The notes below the pieces were generated by a model that saw only the letters and a list, made by a program, of their open reading frames with translations, was not told the DNA's origin and ran no database searches. DNA of 64,000 nucleotides from Berghia stephanieae (lineage: Eukaryota; Mollusca; Gastropoda; Nudibranchia; Aeolidiidae): contig CM067445.1 in NCBI GenBank assembly GCA_034508935.3, positions 94,181,872-94,245,871 on the forward strand. Direction: 5' to 3'. Positions 23,664-34,874 of this stretch are shown in pieces; within the stretch, counting starts at the first letter, position 1; every line of letters begins with the position of its first letter. A program made the position numbers and the translations under genes.

Positions 23664-23890
23664 ATGAGTAGCTGGTCATTGGCAACGTCGTCTCAGAGGA
23701 TTAAAAAAAAGTAATATCGCCTTACAGGCGTCATGTCTCTCCAACACGTCATGTGCTGCTGTTGGCGAGAGACCCCTTATAAAGCGCTTTGAGCACGTTT
23801 AGTTGATGTAAAGGCTCACGTTTTATAAACAGAATTAGAAAGAAGAAAAAAAATCATTCAATCTCTTTGTGAGGAATATACAGTCGTACT

Positions 23891-24152
23891 CTGGAAAAAC
23901 ACATATGTAAAAATTTGGCCAGAAAACTCGTCCTTCAAATATCCCTCGATTGAAATGACTCTCATCTTGGCAAAAATTCTCAAACCTGGGACAAAGCTGT
24001 ACAATTTGCTTGAATTCATGCCAGGTGAATTAAACTACTTTTGATATTTTAAGATGCACATAAATCCACAAATTGCTTTCATACACTCTTGAATAAATCG
24101 ATATTTGAAGGACGAGTTTTCTGGCCAAATTTTTAAATATGTGTTTTTCCAG
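23891..24152. mobile_element. Palindromic element M5, complete arms
   Basis: Left arm: CTGGAAAAACACATATGT, AATTTGGCCAGAAAACTCGT, CCTTCAAATATCCCTCGATT. The right arm is its inverse: AATCGATATTTGAAGGACG, AGTTTTCTGGCCAAATTTTT, ATATGTGTTTTTCCAG. The centre includes CTCAAACCTGGGAC. This is the clearest view of M5 arm structure. Confidence 0.87.
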
Positions 24153-24329
24153 GGGACGGTAGTATTGGCAATGCTTCGTCACACCGATCGGGTAACCTCT
24201 GTGAAGATGTTTGGTGCTCTGTCCAGAAAGTCGATTTTTGGGGGATTGTTAGTATTGATACGTCGCTATCGTTAACATATTATAGCCTGACAATAGAACC
24301 CTCTAAGACTTATAGTTTGATGAAATTTT

Positions 24330-24473
24330 TAGTAACAACAAGAGATGAAGTGAGTAGGAAAGTGCCAGAAGACAATAGAGAATAAAAGTTTCGCGGCGGT
24401 GATGGGGGCTCGAACCCGTGACCTTACTGGTACAATTCCGCCTGGCCCCCATCGCCGCCGCGAAATTTGTATT

Positions 24474-24475
<2 letters not shown>
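24330..24475 (-). mobile_element. SINE family S2, head with a duplicated inverted end
   Basis: On the minus strand the B box CACGGGTTCGAGCCC is followed by CATCACCGCCGCGAAAC and TTTATTCTCTATTGTCTTC, as in the copy at 60,830. Upstream, AATTTCGCGGCGGCGATGGG is the inverse of that same 3' block, so a stem of about 29 bp brackets the tRNA-like core. Confidence 0.72.
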
Positions 24476-24876
<401 letters not shown>

Positions 24877-24942
24877 GAATGTGTCGAATATTACAAAAAT
24901 GATCTTTTGTTGGAGCCTCATATCAATGTAAATGTTTGCGCT

Positions 24943-25770
24943 TATGTGTGTGTATGTGTGTGTGTGTGTGTAGTGTGCGTGTAGTGTGCGCGTGTGTGTG
25001 TGTGTAGTGTGTGTGTAGTGTGTGTGTATGTGTGTGTGTGTAGTGTGTGTGTAGTGTGTGTGTAGTGTGTGTTAGTGTGTGTGTTAGGTGTGTGTTAGTG
25101 TGTGTGTAGTGTGTGTTAGTGTGTGTTAGTGTGTGTGTAGTGTGTGTTAGTGTGTGTGTAGTGTGTGTTAGTGTGTGTTAGTGTGTGTGTAGTGTGTGTT
25201 AGTGTGTGTTAGTGTGTGTTAGTGTGTGTTAGTGTGTGTTAGTGTGTGTGTAGTGTGTGTTAGTGTGTGTTAGTGTGTGTGTAGTGTGTGTTAGTGTGTG
25301 TGTAGTGTGTGTTAGTGTGTGTTAGTGTGTGTGTAGTGTGTGTTAGTGTGTGTTAGTGTGTGTTAGTGTGTGTGTAGTGTGTGTTAGTTGTGTTAGTGTG
25401 TGTTAGTGTGTGTTAGTGTGTGTTAGTGTGTGTTATGTGGTAGTGTTAGTGTGTGTGTAGTGGTGTGTGTAGTGTGTGTTAGTGTGTGTTAGTGTGTGTG
25501 TGTGTGTAGTGTGTGTTAGGTGTGTTAGTGTGTGTGTAGTGTGTGTGTGTGTGTAGTGTGTGTGTAGTGTGTAGTGTGTGTAGTGTGTTGTAGTGTGTGT
25601 GTAGTGTGTGTGTAGTGTGTGTGTAGTGTGTGTTAGTGTGTGTAGTGTGTGTTAGTGTGTGTTAGTGTGTGTTAGTGTGTAGTTGTGTAGTGTGTTAGTG
25701 TGTGTTAGTGTGTGTTAGTGTGTGTTTAGTGTGTGTTAGTGTGTGTTAGTGTGTGTTAGTTTGTGTTGTG
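24943..25770. repeat. TG-rich minisatellite, 10-bp unit
   Basis: About 830 bp built from TTAGTGTGTG and its relatives TAGTGTGTGTG and TAGTGTGT, mixed irregularly. It looks like a (TG)n tract that acquired a TTAG or TAG interruption which then spread. Confidence 0.95.
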
Positions 25771-26331
25771 TGAGTTTAGTTATTGAGTTTGTTTTCACTC
25801 CTCCTACTCTTTGAATTAAAGAAAGAACGAAAAATATTGGAATCAAAAGCATTAACACTAAATGTAGAGTACAGACGATACAAGTTATCTTTCATTATAT
25901 TTTATTTGTTTTCCACGTTTATTTGTGTACTGTTATGCTGACGAAGGGTTTGTACCCGAAACGTCCACTGTCTGTTTTGTTCCCATACGAAGCCTCTCCA
26001 CTTCCACTCTTTCGGTAGTATAACACTAAATGCAAACCTTAGGACAGCATCATTAGAAGATAATATAGATCGCTTGTGAAGGAATTCCGATACAAAAAAA
26101 AAAGAACAGAAATAGAAACTACTGAATAATGGTTGAAGTTACTTCCTATCAAGATAACGATGAGTTTATGTTATCATTATTTTTTTTTTTTTCGCGGACG
26201 AAAGAAAGGTTCACGTTCGTTCTGCTACACGTCATAATTATCTACCTTTTTATTTTACCCAATTATTGTATTCTCTGTGCGTAATTGAGTGAATCAGGTT
26301 TTCTCATTCATTTCCCCCATCATACCACCCC
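25771..26331. other. No gene recognised apart from a hammerhead-like motif
   Basis: AT-rich. The hammerhead-like motif is listed separately. A short T-run near 26,180 is the only other feature. Confidence 0.4.
25930..25990 (+). mobile_element. Hammerhead-like motif of a Penelope-like element (fossil)
   Basis: CTGACGA (25,938-25,944) is followed by a 4-bp stem GGGT/ACCC with a TTGT loop, then GAA-ACGT-C. This order matches a hammerhead ribozyme core with the very short stem III reported in Penelope-like elements. One extra A precedes stem II, and stem I pairing is weak. No reverse transcriptase is seen nearby, so at most an end of a broken element remains. Confidence 0.42.
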
Positions 26332-26333
26332 CC

Positions 26334-26399
<66 letters not shown>

Positions 26400-26757
26400 C
26401 TTTTTCTTATATCTCATGTCTAATTCATTAACAGCCTCGTTGTCGTCCTCGTCCTGTTCTCGTCCTCGTCCTCCTACCCCCCCCCCCTCCTCTTCCTCTT
26501 CCTCCTCCCCCACCTTCTCCTCCTCCTCCTCATCCTCCTCCCCCACCTTATCCTCCTCCTCCTCATCCTCATCCTACTCCTACTCCTCCCCCTCCTCCTC
26601 CTCTTCATCCTCATCCTACTCCTACTCCTCCCCCTCCTCCTCCTCTTCATCCTCCTCCCCCTACTCCTCCTCCTCATCCTCCTCCTCCTCCCCTTCTCCT
26701 CCTCCTCCTCCCCCACCACCTCCTCCTCATCCTACTCCCCCCTCCTCCTCCCACCTC
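26332..26757. repeat. (CT)n and (TCC)n pyrimidine tract
   Basis: CT units (26,332-26,395), a short unique gap, then about 300 bp of TCC, TCA and CCC units on the plus strand. Ser/Pro-rich and Glu/Arg-rich frames on the two strands are by-products. Confidence 0.95.
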
Positions 26758-26924
26758 CCTGGAATATCACACACAATAAATGTGCTTGGATGATATGTAA
26801 AGCTCATATAAATTGTATAGAAATGCCTTTTATTTTGTAGATGGGGAAGAAAAAATATAATTGTGATTGGGGTCGGCTTTAGTTGTGGTGTCGATACTGA
26901 TGGTGGAGATGTTGGTTGAAGACG

Positions 26925-26995
26925 ATGGTGATGGTGATGATGATTATGATGATGATGATGATGATGACGACGACGATGACGACGTCGATGATGAC

Positions 26996-27027
<32 letters not shown>

Positions 27028-27085
27028 CGACGACGATGACGATGACGACGTCGATGATGACTAGGATGATGATGATGATGATGAG
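26925..27085. repeat. (GAT)/(GAC) repeat with a duplicated block
   Basis: GAT units interspersed with GACGAC. A block of about 65 bp ending GACGTCGATGATGACTAGG occurs twice in tandem. Confidence 0.92.
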
Positions 27086-27179
27086 TACGACAACCGGATT
27101 GTTTTTCACGCATACATATTATACTCCTCTTACATTCTTTTGTCTTTGTATTTTCTTAATTTTTGTAAGGGTGAGTGTT

Positions 27180-27183
<4 letters not shown>

Positions 27184-27252
<69 letters not shown>

Positions 27253-27277
27253 ATGTGTGTGTGTGTGTGTGTGTGTG
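27184..27277. repeat. (TA)n then (TG)n microsatellite
   Basis: About 32 TA units followed by about 12 TG units and a G-run. Confidence 0.96.
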
Positions 27278-27926
27278 TCGAGGGGGGGGGTGAGGAGGAG
27301 AGCAAGAATTGGATATGGAACTGGCATGTGTTATTCTGGTACCATAATAATAAAGGATTCTGAAGATGAATCATATATAGGTGTGTGTGCGAATGACGTC
27401 ATTTCTAATATTATCACCTCTACTGACTGGTCCAGGATCAGATTGAGCAATTTGGTGTTTCAAACAAACGTTGGGTTTTTACCGATAACCGTAAAAATCA
27501 TGTTTTGGCTACTGATGTAGATATATGATTATTACTACAAACAAAAGAAAACATTAAATTGATGCATCAATGATAAAAGTACACAACATCGAATACAAAC
27601 AAAGGGTGTATCTAGTAAGTGTATAAAAATGTTGTCGTCATAGGCTCTTTGACCCTAAGTTTCGTAAAGACACTCCAAGGCTTACACTTCTCTGTCCACG
27701 GCATTTTTTGTAAACATTTATTTATTCTTTTAGCATTTTCTTTATTAAAATGGAGTGTAAGCCATGTCGTGACTGCTCGTTGGATAAATGAGTTCTGTCG
27801 AATGTTGGTATCTAGAACGTCTGATGATAAATATTGTAAAGTTATCAACTCGTGCGATTGTAAGTAAAGAAAAATTAAAATGTTGTTTATGTAGCTTCTT
27901 TTTTTTCACTCAAAATTGATAATTTA
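27278..27926. other. No gene recognised
   Basis: Overlapping 78- to 87-codon frames on both strands have no recognisable domain. No element is identified. Confidence 0.45.
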
Positions 27927-27982
27927 TATTGTAAAGTGCCCAGAGATTGTGTTTTACACGAGAATGAGCGCTGTATAAATGT

Positions 27983-28074
<92 letters not shown>

Positions 28075-28097
28075 TATTATTATCATTATTATTATTA

Positions 28098-28154
<57 letters not shown>

Positions 28155-28156
28155 TA

Positions 28157-28231
<75 letters not shown>

Positions 28232-28232
28232 T
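27927..28232 (+). mobile_element. L2-like 3' tail with expanded (ATT)n
   Basis: ATTGTAAAGTGCCCAGAGAT, then GAGCGCTGTATAAATGTG, then about 245 bp of ATT units. The order is that of L2-type 3' ends, which terminate in short triplet repeats; here the repeat has grown. Confidence 0.72.
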
Positions 28233-28577
28233 TGGTTCCATAATCTGTATCAGAATACACGCATGATGACATTCCATGTTTATACTCTGACGTCATTGGG
28301 ACATAAAGCACATTCGTGCCCATATTTGGACAGGCTGTAACAAACATTGTTTTGCGATTTTAATCCCAAAAATCAAATTGTAAAGTCCTGCTGATTTTGC
28401 GCCGTCCCTTTTCGATTAGTGGCTGCCGTTAAAACTTTTTTGACGCAAACATCTTGTAATAGAGGAAAGGAAGCGATTTCCTGTCATAGCCTTTGGACAT
28501 CACAATATAGACATCTAGCCCTAATAAAACTTATGTATTTCAATAAAATTCGTTCGTTGAAAATATTGAGACAACTA

Positions 28578-28710
<133 letters not shown>

Positions 28711-28959
28711 CAGCAACATCATTTTCTTTATCATCATCACGGACACCACCACCACCACAAACGTATTGAGTATGGTGAAACTGTGGAGAAGTTCTATAAT
28801 ATAAAGGTGCATTCATCTCTTTATACATCCAGCTATATAGATAAAAATTGCAAACATTTAGCAAAGAACTTTGACGGGGAAAGGAAGACAATGATATTGA
28901 CATTTCGAATTGATATCGCCCAATTACTGCCACAGCCTGACAAAACATTTATTTTACAT

Positions 28960-29120
28960 TTGACCAGATAACTTTTACCTCAAACGCCAAACCCCAAACT
29001 TGTCAATAAGGCTTAGATATACCTGAGACTTCACGTTTGAGATGTTTCCACAGGTTGTGATCCATTTTAACCAAGTCATATTTTGAGTAGAAATTTTCTG
29101 AGCAAAATGAAAAAAAAACG
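28960..29120. mobile_element. M5 relic
   Basis: Left half: TTTGACCAGATAACTTTTAC. Right half: ACCTGAGACTTCACGTTTGA, ATCCATTTTAACCAAGTCAT, AAATTTTCTGAGCAAAATG. Strongly diverged; identified by order of blocks. Confidence 0.5.
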
Positions 29121-29488
29121 TGTTTTGATTGTGTATTTTTTGACTGGAAACATCTGATAGATAACTCATGCTTTTCCATGCTGGCAGGTGTTTGCACGAA
29201 AACAGGCCAATGCTCGACATTCATTGCTGCCAGATAGAAGGAGGGGAGGAAGTGAACGAAAACATTACGAAACTCATCCTTCATTCTCAATACATTGACT
29301 GAGGCTAAACAAGCAATCATAGAACATACCATAGATATAGTCAGCAGAAATTGGAACTTAAAGTGGGATGTACTGAAAAAGGGAGATCTTTGCCTCTTTT
29401 CATTCATTCTAATTTGCCCAAATCTGGTAAAGTGATTCGTGCGTGAATAAAGATTGTTGACGAGCAGACAATTAATGAAAGTACTCAT
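29003..29488 (-). other. Unexplained 161-codon open frame
   Basis: The longest non-repetitive open frame in the window. Its last third lies in the M5 relic (encoding KMDHNLWKHLKREVSG), so that part cannot be conserved protein. The middle (FQFLLTISMVCSMIACLASV) is hydrophobic and could be a chance membrane-like stretch. I recognise no family and see no splice or start context, so a random frame is most likely. Confidence 0.15.
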
Positions 29489-29534
29489 AAATTAAATCGC
29501 TTTTGCAGCGGCAGAAAAAAATACAGTTAGGAAA

Positions 29535-29785
29535 AAATACAAACTGGTCACCAGCAACATTCAACATGTAGGACGGGCCATGACGCCTGTTACTGTTAGG
29601 CGATATTACAATTTTTTTCGGACAAAGACAACGCTGTTAACGGCCAGGTACTCATTTTACACCTGAGTACGGTGAGAGAATGTGAGTAAAGAGCCTTTTC
29701 CAAGGACTCAACTATGTGCCGAGCGCCAGGCTCGAATCCAGGACCTTCCGAATACCAATGAATTACAACAATTGCATCTCACATG
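29535..29785 (-). mobile_element. SINE S1 copy
   Basis: The minus strand has CCTGGATTCGAGCCTGGCGC (B box and following), GTTGAGTCCTTGGAAAAGGC, CTCACCGTACTCAGGTGTAA, GTACCTGGCCGTTAACAGCG, AATATCGCCTAACAGTAACA and ACATGTTGAATGTTGCTGGT. The GCGCTATATAAA tail is missing and the A-box region is decayed. Confidence 0.83.
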
Positions 29786-30070
29786 GAATTTATTTTTTAA
29801 AAAGACAAAACATGTTGAAGATGTATCGTAAATACAATATGACCAGCTAATCGAAATATGGGTCAATTCCTGGTGACGTGTGCAAAGTATTTTTAAAAGA
29901 CGCGGGGTTGGTGAAGAAACATTTAATTATTTACTAATTATGTTCTGCCAAAAATACTTCGTTTTTGAACGAGCATAATGTATAGATTCATCAATTTGAA
30001 TTTTTGCTGAATTTAAAATCGAAATACTGATCTTTATTCTAATCGTGTAAATAGTATTCATGACCAAATA
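29786..30070. other. No gene recognised
   Basis: AT-rich sequence without features. Confidence 0.5.
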
Positions 30071-30306
30071 TGTGACCCTTCGCCTCAAACGGTATTAAGT
30101 CGGGTTAGTTAAGATGTTGAAAATTGAATTTATAGCCAGAAATATCAGTCTTGTGTTGAGTTTGTATGTTTTATTGAGGAGAATGGATACCACATTTTAG
30201 GGTGTTAATGCCAACAATTTGTATTTTTGACCAGTTTAACATTTAATTCGGCTTCTAGGCATATGGTTCGTTCCCACAAAATACCGTTTTGAGACAATGG
30301 GTCACA
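30071..30306. mobile_element. MITE M4
   Basis: Ends TGTGACCC and GGGTCACA, extended by TA and AT on both sides to a perfect 11-bp inverted repeat; TA is the likely target duplication. Inner inverted blocks CCTCAAACGGTATT and AATACCGTTTTGAGA continue the pairing. 236 bp, no frame. Relics of the same family are near 5,910, 35,135, 43,655 and 60,130. Confidence 0.83.
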
Positions 30307-30716
30307 TATGTCGCGGGTAACTGGGGAGGCGTACGAATACGTGAAGGGGAATCGTAAGACATGGGTACTGGCCGATGATTGGTCAATCCCGACATTAGCA
30401 TTTTGATTACCAACATTTTGGAATATAGATGGCTTGGTTACGTCACACGACTTCCACTCATAGGACATGGGAATGAATGGGTCTGGCCTTCCCGATGTCT
30501 TACATTATAGACTGGTGAATTGATACTTAAATAGGCGGATCAGGGGATTTGAACGCAGGTAATTAGATAGATCAGTATTTATATGGCTATATAGACGTTG
30601 ATCTACTTGCTCTCTTTCTATACCTGGCACTACGTATCTTATAGCCATGTATTCATTCACACTTAGATAGAGTGAGGTTACTTGTGTTAAGTGCCTTATC
30701 CTTATAGATAGTATGC

Positions 30717-30892
30717 GCTTGGCTAAGAAGCTCATAACATTGCCATCCGGAAGTATAACGGACCAACACACAAAACTGTGTGTATCCATGAACGTTTATA
30801 GTCGGGTTAATACAGTTCAGTGAGCTTTACTCATAAACGCGGATGGCAAAAAACAATAACAAAGACCCGAGTGACGTCATCTGCATACTATC
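30717..30892 (-). mobile_element. MITE M1, full copy (inverted)
   Basis: Perfect ends GATAGTATGC and GCATACTATC, TA at both borders (30,715-30,716 and 30,893-30,894). The internal order is the reverse of the other copies. Its right border runs directly into a TAGA microsatellite. Confidence 0.92.
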
Positions 30893-31480
<588 letters not shown>

Positions 31481-31593
31481 GATAAATGGATAGATAATCA
31501 CATCGATAACTCATTTCTTCACACCCAATAAAAAATATACAACAACGTTACCATTGGTGTGTCAAACTGATCAATTATTATTGCAATTCATCA

Positions 31594-32022
31594 TCATTCA
31601 TCGTGGCTTGTACTCTTGTGTACGTTGCCGGTCAGTTGTCTCCACGAATCACGATCCTCTGCGGTGCGCATGAAACCTGCGTTGCTTTTTAAGTCACATT
31701 TGGCCATTCTTAGGTTATTTAGATAAGTCATTCTTTGTCTTCCTCTAGCTCTCTTTCCTTCGATCATCCCAGATGTTACCAACTTTTCTATTCCGTCTCT
31801 TCTCCACACATGTCCCAGAAACCGTAACTGCCTCTTTCCGATGTTATCGATCAGTAATCTTCTCTTTCTCACCTTCTCCAACACTTCCTCGTTTGTATAC
31901 CTGTCTGTCCATGATACCCTCAACATTCTTCTATACACCCACATCTCAAATGCCTCTAACCTCCTCGTACATTCACAACCGTATAAAAGGGTACTTATAA
32001 CATATGTTTCTACTACTTTCAT
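31594..32022 (-). mobile_element. RTE-type LINE, C-terminal fragment
   Basis: A 142-codon frame: VVETYVISTLLYGCE, RRLEAFEMWVYRRMLRVSWT, DRYTNEEVLEKVRKRRLL, NIGKRQLRFLGHVWRRDG, GKRARGRQRMTYLNNLRMA and AEDRDSWRQLTGNVHKSTSH. The order LYGCE, LEAFEMW-RRML-SWTDR, LGHV-R, GR-R-RG-R, DR-SWR is that of the region after the reverse transcriptase domain in RTE-like non-LTR elements. The usual Trp after YGCE and a few residues are lost. The copy is 5'-truncated and keeps no catalytic motif, but it is free of stops, so it is younger than the other LINE pieces here. Confidence 0.88.
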
Positions 32023-32266
32023 TCAGGTCTTCAAGTATATTGCAATTAAGGCTTTCTAAACAAAACACTACCAAGCGCATTGGGCATGGCAAAAACTTTT
32101 TATTTATGTCTTATTTAAGCACAAACCTCTAATGTAAACAAGTTTGTATTTTTAAAAAGGTACCCACAAGGACTCCTTCGGACACTGTCTGTCCAATGAG
32201 TTAGAACGTTTCAAGAAGTAGGAAGAACGAGGTTTTCAATGCAAGTAGTTGGACTACACGTTTTAA

Positions 32267-32508
32267 CCATCTCCTTACCAGCCATTTTCAGGATTTTCTC
32301 CCAAAATTTCTCACCCAACTAACATAAAAATATATTTTTATCACTCAAACACAATAGCAGTAAAGTTCTTGCGAGAAGTAATTTCTTTAGCAAAACATGC
32401 TCTACAACCATTGTCTACTTATAGTATTTTATGATGTACAAGAGAAATTTGAATAAGAAAAATGTTGGTTGTATCGTAACGATTTTCCTGTAGTTGGTAC
32501 GGAGAGGG
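32267..32508 (-). mobile_element. TTAA MITE M3, copy 2 (inverted)
   Basis: TTAA at 32,263-32,266 and 32,509-32,512. Ends CCATCTCCTTACCAGCCATT and GTTGGTACGGAGAGGG are M3 termini with a few changes. The interior is the reverse of copy 1. Confidence 0.9.
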
Positions 32509-32644
32509 TTAACTCCAGCTAACTCTATCCAATGAATAAATAATGAGTATAGGGGTGGGGTGGGGGGTTGGGGGGGTGCAGTTGACGTTCTGTTCTCTTT
32601 TGTCGAGTTGCCATTCATTACAAGTGGCACATAGAATAAAGAAG

Positions 32645-32875
32645 GAACGTGCAAATGGCCACCGTGCTGTAGACGTATGGCAATCGTTTTGCGACCTGCG
32701 TTCGATTACCACCCTGTGCAACGCAGAGTTGAGCCATTTTCTTGCCATAATGAGATCAGATGTAAAGTAATTGCTTGGCCAGTAACAGTGATATATCAGT
32801 TCAAAAAATTATATTAGCCCATCACAGGCATCATGTATCGTCCAACATATCATGATAATTTATACAGATCGTAAA
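32645..32875 (+). mobile_element. SINE S1 copy, diverged
   Basis: Head: GCCACCGTGCTGTAGACGTA and GACCTGCGTTCGATTACC (B-box region). Body: GAGTTGAGCCATTTTC, TTGGCCAGTAACAGTGATA, TATTAGCCCATCACAGGCAT, CATGTATCGTCCAACATATC. Confidence 0.65.
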
Positions 32876-32999
32876 ACCAACAGTCTAAGTTAAGTCTGAA
32901 GTGAACTATGGACATTGTTTGAAATCTATAGATATGCTGTTTGTGGTTTCATTTAAAACACTTTATATCTACACTTTGACGAAATTAAATCTGCGGGAG

Positions 33000-33110
33000 A
33001 CCCCCCCCCCCACCCCCATTACACACAAACCTTCTCTTCTACCACCCCCCCCCCCCCCCCATCAGAAACCTCCTTCCTTTTTCTGACCCCCCCCCCCCCA
33101 CCCTCCCCCT
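33000..33110. repeat. C-rich runs
   Basis: Three C-runs of 10-14 bases separated by short spacers; the minus strand has quadruplex potential. Confidence 0.85.
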
Positions 33111-33124
33111 GTCCATCAAGCAGA

Positions 33125-33262
33125 AATTGGCTATCTGGGTCCGGTGGAAAGTATTTATGATAGACTGGCGCCCTATCCCAAGGGTAGCTAGCAAAATTGC
33201 TATTGTCCGTTTCACGCTATAGAAACCGGGATAAACTCCGGCTCCATGTGTCTAGGCTCTGA
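33125..33262 (+). mobile_element. SINE S3 body
   Basis: GGCTATCTGGGTCCGGTGGA, TGATAGACTGGCGCCCTATC, AAATTGCTATTGTCCGTTTC and AGAAACCGGGATAAACTCCG match the body of the full S3 copy at 36,885-37,150 read in reverse. No head. Confidence 0.75.
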
Positions 33263-33503
33263 AGGTTCACCACTAAATTCTACCACACACACACACACAC
33301 TTAGGATCGGTATGTGACCTAATATACTCCAAGCCTGTTCCTGTTCCGAGTGGTCCAGGTGTTTAAAATAGATTCCATAATCAAACATATGATTCATAGG
33401 TCCAATTTGTATTTTTGATTGAGGAGATGGTCTCTCAGGGTGGTGAGAACGCGAGTCTCGCATTTCTGGTCAATTGAGATTTTAAACCACTTTAGCCAGT
33501 GGG

Positions 33504-33575
33504 CGAAGTGGCCGAGTGGTTAAGGCATTGCACTGTGACATGGAAGGTCCCGGGTTCGAGCCACGCTTCAGGAAC
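33504..33575 (+). mobile_element. tRNA-like SINE head (Ser/Leu type)
   Basis: GTGGCCGAGTGGTTAAGGC is the D-arm of a tRNA-Ser or tRNA-Leu (A box), and GGTCCCGGGTTCGAGCC is a T-arm (B box). There is no long variable arm, and the acceptor ends GGGCGAA and ACGCTTC do not pair well. It is a SINE head rather than a working tRNA; the Pol III boxes look intact. Confidence 0.65.
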
Positions 33576-33761
33576 TTTCGTTTTTTTCATTGAGCAAGAT
33601 TACTAACCCCCAATTTGCTCACTTGGACAACATGGGTGATTCCTGTTGACATCAGACATCTTGTTTGATGAATTATCTATATTCCTTCGTGGAATGCATA
33701 GGCGACGATATCTTATGATGTTATGGCGAGAAGGGCATAATTTTTTTTTTGGCCAGTTAAA

Positions 33762-33950
33762 AATTTGGCAGAAAAACTCGCCCTTCAGATACGGATAAAT
33801 GATCCTTATATTGGGAACAATTCTCAAACCTGGGACCTCACGAGATCCAAGATTTGACAGCTTTTGCTAAGATGCGAGTCATTTTAATCGATCGATATTC
33901 GGAAGAGTTTTCTGGACAAATTTTGAATGACGTGTTTTTCCTGAGTTAGC
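33762..33950. mobile_element. Palindromic element M5, both arms
   Basis: Left arm ATTTGGCAGAAAAACTCGCC and centre CTCAAACCTGGGACCTC; right arm GATGCGAGTCATTTTAATCG, ATCGATATTCGGAAG, AGTTTTCTGGACAAATTTT, GTGTTTTTCC. CTCAAACCTGGGA and TCCAAGATTTGA near the middle pair with each other, showing that the palindrome reaches the centre. Confidence 0.8.
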
Positions 33951-33957
33951 TGATTAA

Positions 33958-34870
33958 GGGGATATGCAGGGTAAAGTCTACCCTTTTACATTTATATTGA
34001 TAAAACTTATTGTACTTGATAGCAACTGGCCTAAGGATTTTTAAAAATAGAAAATATGAATTGAAAAAAAATCATCCGTTGCCATAGAAACCAAAATATT
34101 TGGCGGTCACCTTGAATTTTTCAAAAGACAAAGGCTCCAAAACTAAGGTTTCCGATGAAAAATATATTGGCATGAATATTGTTTGTCCTCTTATCTAAAA
34201 AATTACCCAAGCTTATAGAGATAGGGCTGTTGGTTTTGTTTTTATGGCTGGTTTATTGACGGAAGGTTTTTTAATCTTGAAATTTTGGAAGTTTCAGAAA
34301 AAAAAAAAAAATAAAACTTTTAAAAATATCAAATAAATCGTCGGTAGTTTTTTTAGATATATGTCTTGTCGACAAAATCTCCAAGTTTCAAGATTGTATT
34401 TTGAAAACTTTGGGAAGAGTTAATTTCTGTATGTAAAAAAAAAGAGACGAACTGAGAAAAAGTCGTTAAATTTAGAGAAGAGAACATTTTAATAGTTTTA
34501 AGATGGACCTACCCTGATTCAAAACATGAATTACCAAATGCTGAGAGATCATTGTTTTTCATACTCAATTCTATAACTCCAGTTATTCTCTTAGCTTTCT
34601 AATTATGTATAACATGTGGATACTTATTTGATAGAAACTTTTGTTGTTGAGGAGTTTTCGTTTATAAGTCCTGGCGTTTTGAGGTCTTTTTGATTAACAT
34701 TTTATATGCACAGGGGTTGAAAAATCGTTTTAAAAAGCAATTTTAAAAGTCTTTTTACTGGTATAAATGGTAAAATTCGAAATTTGAATAGTAATAAGTA
34801 CCCAAAAATGTTAAAAACTCAATTTTGGCATCGGGTACCAAAATCGGCCAAAACTCCTCCCGCATACCCC
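33958..34870. mobile_element. Non-autonomous TTAA element M6, 913 bp
   Basis: TTAA at 33,954-33,957 and 34,871-34,874. Ends GGGGATATGCAGGG and CTCCCGCATACCCC are imperfect inverted repeats of about 14 bp. The interior is AT-rich, with GTTGCCATAGAAACC near 34,080, and has no frame above background. The TTAA target suggests a piggyBac- or Kolobok-type transposase acting in trans (inference). Only one copy is seen here. Confidence 0.7.
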
Positions 34871-34874
34871 TTAA

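Larger units (their letters stand above)
22786..23826 (+). mobile_element. SINE S1 copy interrupted by retroposon D
   Basis: The 5' part (to 22,929) has the tRNA-like head with GTAGTCTTGTGGTACGG and GTCCCGGGTTCCAG, then GTTGAGTCCATGG and CACTCAAGTGTAATATGAGT. The 3' part resumes at 23,674 with TGGTCATTGGCAACG, AATATCGCCTTACAGGCGTC, GAGAGACCCCTTATAAAGCG and GAGCACGTTTAGTTGATGT. The two parts join exactly as in the uninterrupted copy at 3,366. Confidence 0.85.

Noticed and set aside
33504-33575. A functional tRNA-Ser or tRNA-Leu gene
   Set aside because: The D and T arms look good, but the acceptor ends do not pair and there is no long variable arm, so a SINE head fits better. The same reasoning applies at 8,594, 20,700, 37,100 and 51,140.
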